DNA of 11,050 nucleotides from an uncultured Collinsella sp. (lineage in GTDB: Bacteria > Actinomycetota > Coriobacteriia > Coriobacteriales > Coriobacteriaceae), in contig CABRWN010000055.1 of assembly GCA_902474645.1 (NCBI GenBank), positions 1 through 11,050 of the forward strand, in the 5' to 3' direction. A program made the position numbers and the translations under genes. Under the pieces are notes generated by a model, which saw only the letters and a list, made by a program, of their open reading frames with translations, had not been told where the DNA came from and did not search any database. Shown piece after piece: positions 5,456-11,050 of the stretch. Every line of letters begins with the position of its first letter. Position 1 is the first letter of the stretch.

Positions 5456-6874
5456 ATGGCCTACGACGCCAAGAAAATCTATTACCGCTTCGATGACCAC
5501 TTGAGCCGCCTGGTTCTGGATTACGAAGCAAGCCGCCAGATTTCGCCTGAGAGCGAAAGCCTCTACCACGGCCTGCCGACCGACCCTTATGACGAAGGCC
5601 TGTTTGTTGAGCACAATGTCAAGCGCGGCCTGCGCAATGCCGACGGCTCGGGCGTGGTCGCGGGCCTCACTCGCATCTCGGATGTGCATGGCTACAACAA
5701 GGTCGACGGTAAGGTCGTGCCCGATCAGGGCAAACTCACGCTTCGTGGCTACAGCATCGAGGATCTGGTCAACAACGCCCAGGCCGAGAATCGCTACGGC
5801 TACGAGGAAGTCGCCTATCTGCTTATCACGGGTTCGCTGCCCAACAAGGAAGAGCTCGACGGCTTTTGCGAGCGCTTGGGCGCCTTTAGGCATCTGAGCG
5901 ACGAGTACGTTAAAGAGTTCCCTATGACCACGGTGTCGTCGAGCATCATGAACGTACTCCAGCGCGCCGTACTGTTGCTCTACGCCTTCGATGCCGAACC
6001 AGACGTGATCACGCCCGAGCACGAAATCGACGTCGCCATTTCCATGCTCGCACGTCTCCCGCGCATCGCCGCCTTCGCACACATGGCCTCGGTCGCCAAG
6101 CTTCGCGGCTCCGAGGTTCACGTGCCGCATCCTACGCCCGGTCTCTCCACCGCCGAGACCATCCTACAGGTCCTGCGCGGCGGCATGGCGTTCACCCGCG
6201 ATGAGGCGATGCTGCTCGACGTTATGCTCATGTTGCATGCCGAGCACGGCGGCGGCAACAACTCCACCTTCGCTTGCCGCGTGCTGTCGTCTTCGGCCAC
6301 CGACCCGTATTCCGCCTACGCCGCGGCTATCGGCTCGCTCAAGGGCCCGCGCCACGGCGGTGCCAATGCCAAGGTCGTGTCTATGCACGAGGACATCCGC
6401 GCGCATGTCTCCAACTGGGAGGACGAGGACGAGGTCGCGGCCTACCTGGGCAAGATCCTCGACAAGCAGGCCTTCGACGGCACGGGCCTCATCTACGGCA
6501 TGGGCCACGCCGTCTATACGCTCAGCGACCCGCGCGCCGAGGTCTGCCGCCGTTACGCGCGCTCACTGGCAGCCAAGAAGGACTTGGGCGAAGAGTTCGC
6601 ACTCATCGAACGCATCGAGCGCCTGGCACCCCAGGTCATGCGCGACCACGGCATGACCAAGCCCATCTGCGCCAACATCGACCTGTACACGGGCTTTATC
6701 TACAAGATGCTCGGCGTGCCCGAGACGCTCTTTACGCCGCTATTCGCCGTCGCCCGCATGGCCGGCTGGTCGGCGCACCGCATGGAAGAGCTCTTCTGCG
6801 CGCACCGCATCATCCGCCCCGCCTACCGCCCGGTTATCGAGCCGCTGGAGTACAAGCCACTTGCCGACCGATAG
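5456..6874 (+). CDS. gltA: Citrate synthase
   Basis: This 472-residue enzyme condenses acetyl-CoA and oxaloacetate to citrate in the cytoplasm. Family landmarks are present: a HAEHGGGNNSTF block (261-272), catalytic H300 in GPRHGGANAKV, H351 in GMGHAVYTLSDPR, the aspartate D409 in NIDLYTG, and the substrate arginines R360 (DPRA) and R434 (ARMAGWSAH). The usual arginine of the GHRVY loop is alanine here. That loop is known to vary in citrate and methylcitrate synthases, so activity is not in doubt, but 2-methylcitrate synthase cannot be excluded. An N-terminal extension of about 90 residues precedes the core fold. GGAGAGGAG (5442-5450) is a strong ribosome site 5 nt from the ATG. It is probably co-transcribed with the ACT gene and ends at a strong terminator. 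In an anaerobe with an incomplete TCA cycle the likely use is glutamate synthesis. Confidence 0.93.
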   Translation: MAYDAKKIYYRFDDHLSRLVLDYEASRQISPESESLYHGLPTDPYDEGLFVEHNVKRGLRNADGSGVVAGLTRISDVHGYNKVDGKVVPDQGKLTLRGYSIEDLVNNAQAENRYGYEEVAYLLITGSLPNKEELDGFCERLGAFRHLSDEYVKEFPMTTVSSSIMNVLQRAVLLLYAFDAEPDVITPEHEIDVAISMLARLPRIAAFAHMASVAKLRGSEVHVPHPTPGLSTAETILQVLRGGMAFTRDEAMLLDVMLMLHAEHGGGNNSTFACRVLSSSATDPYSAYAAAIGSLKGPRHGGANAKVVSMHEDIRAHVSNWEDEDEVAAYLGKILDKQAFDGTGLIYGMGHAVYTLSDPRAEVCRRYARSLAAKKDLGEEFALIERIERLAPQVMRDHGMTKPICANIDLYTGFIYKMLGVPETLFTPLFAVARMAGWSAHRMEELFCAHRIIRPAYRPVIEPLEYKPLADR

Positions 6875-6897
6875 GACGCGGACCGTTATAGATCTTG

Positions 6898-6936
6898 AGC
6901 GTGGCCAGGGACCCAAGCCCTTGGCCACGCTTTTTT
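6898..6936 (+). terminator. Intrinsic terminator after citrate synthase
   Basis: A stem AGCGTGGCCA / TGGCCACGCT, extended inward by GGG/CCC across a one-base bulge, is followed by TTTTTT. It is a textbook rho-independent terminator 23 bp after the citrate synthase stop. It ends only 23 bp before the next start codon. Confidence 0.92.
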
Positions 6937-6959
6937 GCCAGTAGAAAGGGCTGCATCAA

Positions 6960-7802
6960 ATGATTGTGTTTTCCGATATGGATGGGACGCTGCTGACGAG
7001 CGATAAGCAGATGAGCGACGCCACCTGGGCGATGCTAGACGAGCTCGCACGTCGTGGCATCGAGTTTGTTCCCTGCACGGGGCGTCCGCTGTCGGGCATC
7101 TTTGAGCCCATTCTCGCCCATCCCGCCGTGCACTACGCGGTCTGCGCCAACGGCGCCAGCGTCTGGCAGCTCGACGACGATGTGCCCACCGACGCCTCGT
7201 GCGCCACGTGCATCTTGAGCCGTCCGCTCGATTGCGGCATTGCCCACCGCATCCATCGCATTGCCGCCGGCCACGATGTGACTTTCGATATCTTCGCGGA
7301 TGGACAGTGCTTCCTCCCCCGCTCGCTTTACGGGCGCCTGGATGAGTTCTGCGGCGGCGACCCCCACATCGCGGCTTCGCTCAAGCGCACACGAACACCG
7401 ATCGACATGGATATCGACAGCAAGATCGACGAGGTCGAGACGCTCGAACGCATCGCCATGTACTGGCACGACCCGGCCGATCGCGACGCCATCACGGCGG
7501 CGCTCGACACGCTCGGAGGCATTGAGGTCACGCGTTCGTACGCCATGAATATCGAGGTCATGGGCGAAGGCGCCACCAAGGGAACGGCCCTCACGTGGCT
7601 GTGTGAGCATCTGGGCGAGCGTCTCGCCGACGCCTGGGCGTTCGGCGACAACATCAACGACATCCCCATGCTGCAGGCAGCGGGCCATGGCATGGCCATG
7701 ATCAACGCCGAGCCCGAAGATCGCGAGGCCGCCGACGCCATTACCGAATACGACAACGACCACGACGGCGTCGCCCGCACCATCATGGCCGCCCTCGCCT
7801 AG
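6960..7802 (+). CDS. HAD-superfamily phosphatase, Cof type (IIB)
   Basis: This 280-residue protein is a cytoplasmic, Mg-dependent phosphatase of the Cof/YbiV type, which usually act on small sugar or nucleotide phosphates. Motif I is DMDGTL (6-11) with nucleophile D6 and acid D8. Motif II is CTGRP (39-43, T40). Motif III lysine is probably K207. Motif IV is GDNINDIPML (229-238) with metal ligands D230 and D234. The insert between motifs II and III is a type IIB cap. AGAAAGGG (6943-6950) is the ribosome site. There is hardly room for a promoter between the upstream terminator and this gene, so expression may rely on readthrough, or on a TATAGA box near 6887 that would place the terminator hairpin in its leader. 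The specific substrate cannot be assigned. Confidence 0.9.
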   Translation: MIVFSDMDGTLLTSDKQMSDATWAMLDELARRGIEFVPCTGRPLSGIFEPILAHPAVHYAVCANGASVWQLDDDVPTDASCATCILSRPLDCGIAHRIHRIAAGHDVTFDIFADGQCFLPRSLYGRLDEFCGGDPHIAASLKRTRTPIDMDIDSKIDEVETLERIAMYWHDPADRDAITAALDTLGGIEVTRSYAMNIEVMGEGATKGTALTWLCEHLGERLADAWAFGDNINDIPMLQAAGHGMAMINAEPEDREAADAITEYDNDHDGVARTIMAALA

Positions 7803-7817
7803 CAACAGCAACTCGGC

Positions 7818-7856
7818 AGGGTAGCTAAAATAGCCCCGTCCCAAATTAGCTACCCT
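7818..7856. repeat. Hairpin between convergent HAD genes
   Basis: A perfect 11-bp inverted repeat, AGGGTAGCTAA / TTAGCTACCCT, encloses a 17-nt loop. It starts 15 bp after the plus-strand HAD stop. No T-run follows on either strand, though the minus-strand loop contains TTT and TTTT. It probably acts as a bidirectional transcript end or is an interspersed repeat. Confidence 0.65.
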
Positions 7857-7868
7857 CGGAAAAGCTGC

Positions 7869-7917
7869 AAGGACTGTCCCCCACTGCCGGCAGAAAAAGA
7901 ACGTCCCCATCTGCCGG
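7869..7917. repeat. REP-like repeats, cluster 1 (two units)
   Basis: Two related units in the same orientation: AAGGACTGTCCCCCACTGCC plus GG (7869-7890) and AAGAACGTCCCCATCTGCC plus GG (7897-7917). Both have AAGrA-(C/-)-(T/-)GTCCCC followed by CTGCCGG. The first runs into the perfect palindrome CTGCCGGCAG (7884-7893). The second ends one base short of the stop codon of the minus-strand HAD gene. Confidence 0.65.
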
Positions 7918-7918
7918 A

Positions 7919-8713
7919 TTAGGAGAGACTCTCCAGCACGCGACGGAGCTCCTGCTGGACGGCGTGGTCGCGATTACAACCCACCACGCGATCGGCCACC
8001 GCCTTGAGCGCGGGGCGCGCGTTTTCCATCGCGCAGCCCGTACCGACAAAGCGAATGATCTCGTAGTCGTTCATCGAGTCGCCAAACGCCATGACCTCGT
8101 CGCGTCCAACGTCGTAATGCTCCGCAAGCTGCGCGATGCCCGAGGCCTTCGACACGCCGGGCTGCATGGCATCAATCCACGAGTTACCCGAAGGCGCAAA
8201 AGTAAAGAGCTGACCGAGTTCGCGCTGTAGTACGTAAGCGCTGTCCATAACGGCACCGTCATCGCAAAAGATACTCGCCTTGATGATATTTACACTGGGA
8301 TCGGGCAGCTCCCAAATACGCTCGGCATTGGGAAGGTCCTTATCGACCTCACGCACGAACTTGCACTCGTCATCGAGCAAGAAGGACTTGGTTCGGTCAA
8401 AAAGCGCAAGATGCAGATTGGGAAACGTCGCGACGGCTTGAGCGAGCCTTCGAATCGCCAGGTGCGAATACACCTCACGGTCTACCATCTTGCCGTCGGC
8501 GAAGACCTGGGCACCGTTAGCGGCGACAAAGTCCATCTTGTCGCGAACGGGCGCAAAGAACTCGCACAGGCGATCGTAGCGACGACCTGACGATGCGGCG
8601 AAATGCACGCCATGCTCGCGTAGCGCCAGAATCAGTTCGTAGGTCTCGGGAGGCACCTGGCCGTTTTCGTCAAGCAGTGTGCCGTCCATATCGGATGCAA
8701 TCAGTTTAAACAT
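7919..8713 (-). CDS. HAD-superfamily phosphatase, Cof type (IIB)
   Basis: This 264-residue protein is a second, divergent member of the same phosphatase class as the convergent gene at 6960. Motif I is SDMDGTLLDENG (7-18, nucleophile D8, acid D10). Motif II is SSGRRYDRL (41-49). Motif III is probably K189 in GVSKASGIAQL. Motif IV is GDSMNDYEII (211-220) with D212 and D216. The length is typical. AAGGGAG (8727-8721) is its ribosome site, 7 nt from the ATG, and lies inside the arm of a long leader hairpin. It follows adenine deaminase on the same strand by 225 bp but probably has its own promoter. No substrate can be inferred, and the neighbouring deaminase is only weak evidence for a nucleotide link. 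Confidence 0.9.
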   Translation of the reverse strand: MFKLIASDMDGTLLDENGQVPPETYELILALREHGVHFAASSGRRYDRLCEFFAPVRDKMDFVAANGAQVFADGKMVDREVYSHLAIRRLAQAVATFPNLHLALFDRTKSFLLDDECKFVREVDKDLPNAERIWELPDPSVNIIKASIFCDDGAVMDSAYVLQRELGQLFTFAPSGNSWIDAMQPGVSKASGIAQLAEHYDVGRDEVMAFGDSMNDYEIIRFVGTGCAMENARPALKAVADRVVGCNRDHAVQQELRRVLESLS

Positions 8714-8718
8714 AGAAA

Positions 8719-8780
8719 AGCTCCCTTCGGGCTTGTTGGAATCGAACGTGTATCCGATTCCAACGTACCCAAAGGGAGCT
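8719..8780 (-). promoter_or_regulatory. 62-nt leader hairpin holding the HAD ribosome binding site
   Basis: Read on the minus strand, AGCTCCCTT (8780-8772) pairs with AAGGGAGCT (8727-8719), then GGG with CCC, then CGTTGGAATCG-type sequence (8764-8755) with CGATTCCAAC (8744-8735) across a 10-nt loop, giving 22 pairs in total. The 3' arm contains the AAGGGAG ribosome site and is followed by TTTTCT and the ATG. It could block translation, or act as a terminator or attenuator just before the gene. The pairing is seen; the role is inferred. Confidence 0.6.
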
Positions 8781-8783
8781 CAA

Positions 8784-8812
8784 ATAAGACTCCGCGGGCG
8801 TAAACGTTACAA
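8784..8812 (-). promoter_or_regulatory. Candidate promoter of the minus-strand HAD gene
   Basis: On the minus strand TTGTAA (8812-8807) and TCTTAT (8789-8784) are 17 bp apart, each matching consensus at about four of six positions. The start would fall near 8777, at the beginning of the leader hairpin, so the transcript would open with that structure. Confidence 0.35.
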
Positions 8813-8848
8813 GGACCTGGCAAATAGCTCACACATGCCAGAGGTCCT
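8812..8848. repeat. Hairpin downstream of ade
   Basis: AGGACCT and GGCA pair with TGCC and AGGTCCT across a 13-nt loop and a two-base bulge, making 11 pairs. There is no T-run on either side. It may help end the ade transcript, since it lies about 90 bp after the ade stop. Confidence 0.5.
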
Positions 8849-8875
8849 ACGGTCGCGGCGTCAAGCAGCCCGCCA

Positions 8876-8944
8876 AAGAGTGTCCCCGATGACTAGTCGT
8901 TTAAGAACGTCCCCGATGACTAAGAACGTCCCCGATGACTAGTC
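8876..8944. repeat. REP-like repeats, cluster 2 (three units overlapping the ade stop)
   Basis: AAGAACGTCCCCGATGACT occurs twice with no gap (8903-8921 and 8922-8940). A variant, AAGAGTGTCCCCGATGACT, lies at 8876-8894 with 17 of 19 bases identical. The first and third units continue into AGTC, making the palindrome GACTAGTC. The TAG stop of ade (8941-8939) is formed by that last palindrome, so the array reaches into the gene's final codon. Confidence 0.85.
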
Positions 8945-10759
8945 GGCGTAGGTGAAGGTCGTGACGTCGAACATGCCCTCGGGGCGGATGCGGAGCGTCG
9001 GGATGACCGGCAGGGGCAGGAAGATGATGCCCATGATGGGGTCGAGCGGCGGCTCAATACCCATGGCGCGCGCCTTGACCATAAAGTCGTCGTGCTGCGC
9101 GGCAACGTCCTCGGCCGTGCCTTCGCTCATAAGGCCACCGAGCGCCAGCGGAATGCGCGCCACGACCTCGCCGTTGCGCACCAGCACGTGGCCGCCCTGG
9201 CCCACGGCCTCAACGGCAGCCATCATATCCGCCGCATTGTCGCCCACCACGCACACGTTGTGCGAGTCGTGGCCAATCGTGGAGGCAATGGCACCACCCG
9301 TGATGGTGAAGCCGCGCACCCAGCCGCGACCGATATGCTTGCCGACCAGGCCCAGGCCAGCGGGACCGTCGCCGTCGGCGCCCTCGGCCTGCAGCGACAC
9401 GCCGCGGCCATGGCGCTCAATCAGCATAATGCGGCGCAGGCCCTCGGCGTTCTCGGGGCGAGCCATACCCGTGATGGCCTTACCCAGTACCACGTCGATC
9501 ACGGCCTCGCCCGGCTTAAAGGCATAGTCGAATACGTCGAGCGAAAGCTTCGGCAGCTTAACGGAGGCGCGCAGCTCATCGGCAAGAGAGGCGACCTCGG
9601 CAGTCTCGGGTGCGACCTCGCCCACAAAGGTGCCACCCTGCGCCACCAGGGCACCGGCGGCATAAACACGATGCGGAGCCTTGGCAAACGTCAGGTCATC
9701 GAGCACCAGCAGGTCGGCGCGCTTGCCCGGGGCGATTGCGCCGCGGAGCTCGTGCGGGTCGCGGCAGCCGTGGTCCAGGCCAAATGCCTCAGCCGTAGAA
9801 AGGGACGCCATGGAGATGGCGACCACGGGGTCGATACCGGCCTCGATAGCCACGCGGCAGGCATTGTCGATCATGCCGGTCGAAAGAGCATCGGAGGGAG
9901 CGCGGTCGTCGGTCGCAAAGCAGCAGCGGCGGGCGCGGGCAGGATTCTCCAGCAGCATCGGGGACAAATTGGCCAGGTCATGGCTGCACGTGCCTTCGCG
10001 CAGCATCACGTACATGCCGCGAGACAGCTTGTCGAGCGCCTCCTCGGGAATCGTCGACTCGTGGTCGGCGATAATGCCCGCTGCGGCATAGGCATTGAGG
10101 TCCTTACCGGCAACGAGTGGCGCGTGGCCGTCAACCTGCTTGGACGGCGTCTGGTTGGCAGCGTCGATACGAGCGCAGGTCTCGGGATCGGCCATAAAGA
10201 CGCCCGGCAGGTTCATCATCTCGCCCAGACCAAAGACATCGCCCGGATGCTCGGCAAAAAACGCCTGCATATCGGCAGCCGAAATAACGGCACCGGCCTG
10301 CTCATCGGGCAGCGCGGGCACGCACGAAGGCATCATGTACTTGATGGAGATGGGTGCGCGGCGGCCATCCTCAATCATAAAGCGCAAGCCGTCGAGACCG
10401 GCAACATTGGCAATCTCGTGGCTGTCGGCAATGGCGGTGGTGGTACCGCGCGTCGCGGCCATGCGAGCATACTCGGCGGGACGGATGTTCGAAGACTCGA
10501 TATGCAGATGCCCGTCAATAAAACCGGGAGCGAGATAGCGACCCTGGCAGTCGATGAGCTCAGTTGCCTCGTAGGTGCCAGCGGCATCGTCGCGACCATC
10601 GTAGAGCACGCCGACGATCACACCGTCCTTGACGGCAACGCTACCGGGCGCCACACGCTGGCCATACACGTCGACGATCTGCGCATTGGTAAACAGCCTG
10701 TCGACGGGCACGCGGCCCTCGGCGGCCTCGATCACAGACCTCATGACCTCAACGGACAT
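8939..10759 (-). CDS. ade: Adenine deaminase
   Basis: This 606-residue metal-dependent amidohydrolase converts adenine to hypoxanthine and ammonia for purine salvage. Order of features: an N-terminal beta-sandwich segment; metal site GFIDGHLHIESS (79-90, H84 and H86); DSHEIANV (112-119); GLGEMMNLPG (177-186, E180); DGHAP (210-214, H212); ADHES (231-235, H233); and the catalytic aspartate in ATDDRAPSD (282-290). The C-terminal domain specific to AdeC-type enzymes includes ITGGAIASTIGHDSHN. The length equals the family norm, so the gene is intact. AAAGGAGT lies 4-5 nt before the ATG. A promoter with an overlapping 29-bp dyad is seen upstream. The stop codon lies in a short repeat array. Confidence 0.96.
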   Translation of the reverse strand: MSVEVMRSVIEAAEGRVPVDRLFTNAQIVDVYGQRVAPGSVAVKDGVIVGVLYDGRDDAAGTYEATELIDCQGRYLAPGFIDGHLHIESSNIRPAEYARMAATRGTTTAIADSHEIANVAGLDGLRFMIEDGRRAPISIKYMMPSCVPALPDEQAGAVISAADMQAFFAEHPGDVFGLGEMMNLPGVFMADPETCARIDAANQTPSKQVDGHAPLVAGKDLNAYAAAGIIADHESTIPEEALDKLSRGMYVMLREGTCSHDLANLSPMLLENPARARRCCFATDDRAPSDALSTGMIDNACRVAIEAGIDPVVAISMASLSTAEAFGLDHGCRDPHELRGAIAPGKRADLLVLDDLTFAKAPHRVYAAGALVAQGGTFVGEVAPETAEVASLADELRASVKLPKLSLDVFDYAFKPGEAVIDVVLGKAITGMARPENAEGLRRIMLIERHGRGVSLQAEGADGDGPAGLGLVGKHIGRGWVRGFTITGGAIASTIGHDSHNVCVVGDNAADMMAAVEAVGQGGHVLVRNGEVVARIPLALGGLMSEGTAEDVAAQHDDFMVKARAMGIEPPLDPIMGIIFLPLPVIPTLRIRPEGMFDVTTFTYAD

Positions 10760-10784
10760 ACATACTCCTTTAACCGTAGAAAAC

Positions 10785-10814
10785 GCTGCGGGGCGGACAG
10801 ACCTTCACCGCAGC
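10785..10814 (-). promoter_or_regulatory. Hairpin in the ade leader
   Basis: On the minus strand GCTGCGG (10814-10808) pairs with CCGCAGC (10791-10785) and is followed by GTTTTCT, then the ade ribosome site 14 nt on. The form is that of a weak terminator or attenuator within a leader of about 60 nt. I see no purine-riboswitch core. Confidence 0.4.
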
Positions 10815-10826
10815 AAGCCAATAGCC

Positions 10827-10855
10827 ATTGTATGCCCAAACGATGGGTCAACAAT
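10827..10855 (-). promoter_or_regulatory. ade promoter with 29-bp overlapping dyad
   Basis: On the minus strand TTGTTG (10854-10849), a 16-bp spacer and TACAAT (10832-10827) form a plausible sigma-70 promoter. The whole stretch is symmetric: ATTGT - 3 - CCCA - 5 - TGGG - 3 - ACAAT, with nine matched pairs around position 10841. A repressor bound here would cover both boxes. Confidence 0.5.
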
Positions 10856-10920
10856 ACGGCCCTCCGCTTAACGGCACACACCGCTTAGCGCAATGGAGAC
10901 AGGTTGCTTTGCACCAATGA

Positions 10921-10941
10921 CAAGGAATGTCCCAAAGTGCC
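10921..10941. repeat. REP-like repeat, cluster 3 (single divergent unit)
   Basis: CAAGGAATGTCCCAAAGTGC plus C matches the 7868-7888 unit (CAAGGACTGTCCCCCACTGC plus C) at 17 of 21 positions, in the same orientation. It lies upstream of the ade promoter, in the gap before the next gene. Confidence 0.45.
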
Positions 10942-11003
10942 AACAACGGAAGCGCCGATGTTTTGGCAACGACAGCGAGCGGGCCGCATTTGAGACAAGG
11001 TGA

Positions 11004-11042
11004 CGTGAAACGAAAGGGCGCTGACCTTCTGGTCGCGCCCTT
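11004..11042 (-). terminator. Terminator of a minus-strand gene beyond the right edge
   Basis: On the minus strand AAGGGCGC and GACC pair with GGTC and GCGCCCTT around an AGAA loop, with a single bulged base, followed by TCGTTTC. This would end transcription from a gene entering from the right, isolating ade from it. Confidence 0.7.
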
Positions 11043-11050
11043 GAAGTTGA

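Noticed and set aside
5072..6130. 352-codon minus-strand open frame antisense to the ACT gene and citrate synthase
   Set aside because: It crosses two genuine genes and the gap between them. Its translation has no recognisable domain and follows from wobble-position bias.
7035..7910. 291-codon minus-strand open frame antisense to the first HAD gene
   Set aside because: No motifs are visible. The plus strand carries all four HAD motifs in a normal-length gene.
8735..8764. tRNA T-arm-like GTTCGATTCC in the HAD leader
   Set aside because: The flanking bases do not form a T-stem and no acceptor, D-arm or anticodon arm is present. The sequence is explained by the leader hairpin.
8780..8938. T-box leader upstream of the second HAD gene
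   Set aside because: There is no AGGGTGG-type T-box sequence or specifier stem, and the downstream gene is not linked to amino acids or aminoacylation.
8876..8944. CRISPR array
   Set aside because: Units of 19 bp are directly adjacent with no regular unique spacers, and no cas genes are present.
10760..10830. Purine riboswitch in front of ade
   Set aside because: The conserved three-way-junction sequences are missing. Only a simple stem is seen.
9092..10888. 598-codon plus-strand open frame antisense to ade
   Set aside because: It mirrors the high-GC codon bias of ade, lacks family motifs and a ribosome site, and is low-complexity in composition. The ade protein on the other strand has every expected motif.

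Overview
The window reads as a high-GC actinobacterial chromosome segment, most likely from an anaerobic gut Coriobacteriia (Collinsella-like). This rests on codon and protein style and on the mix of a UPF0237-type ACT protein, a citrate synthase with a GHAVY active-site loop, Cof-type HAD phosphatases and a classical AdeC adenine deaminase. No rRNA, tRNA or CRISPR array is visible, and the lineage call is inference.

Left part (1-5050) looks accessory. A two-gene minus-strand operon encodes an unusual 741-residue ABC-2-like permease, built as a tandem duplication of one six-helix unit, followed by its ATPase with an ATGA overlap. Diverging from it on the plus strand are a DUF2975 four-helix membrane protein and a small Cro/C1-type regulator (YozG-like). 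A perfect 19-bp dyad overlies the probable -10 box in the shared intergenic region. The four genes look like one self-regulated membrane module. Directly after the regulator's TAG codon, in the same frame, comes a tyrosine recombinase that has lost its N-terminal half but keeps every catalytic residue. It is followed by about 400 bp of gene-free DNA with strong hairpins and repeated TTCGGCTGA-type motifs, as expected for the decayed edge of an integrative element.

Right part (5050-11050) looks like core genome: ACT protein and citrate synthase in tandem, closed by a clear terminator; a HAD phosphatase on the plus strand; a second, convergent HAD phosphatase; and adenine deaminase upstream of that on the minus strand. 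The minus-strand genes carry notable leader or promoter structures: a 62-nt hairpin that includes the Shine-Dalgarno sequence of the second HAD gene, and a 29-bp dyad spanning the ade promoter. A family of short repeats with a (C)AAGrA..GTCCC core occurs in three clusters in one orientation. Two of them sit exactly at the 3' ends of minus-strand genes, and one overlaps the ade stop codon.

I see no clearly new defence or biosynthetic system. The best candidates for a second look are the REP-like repeat family, the leader hairpin of the second HAD gene, the duplicated permease with its divergent DUF2975/HTH pair, and the HTH-integrase junction.
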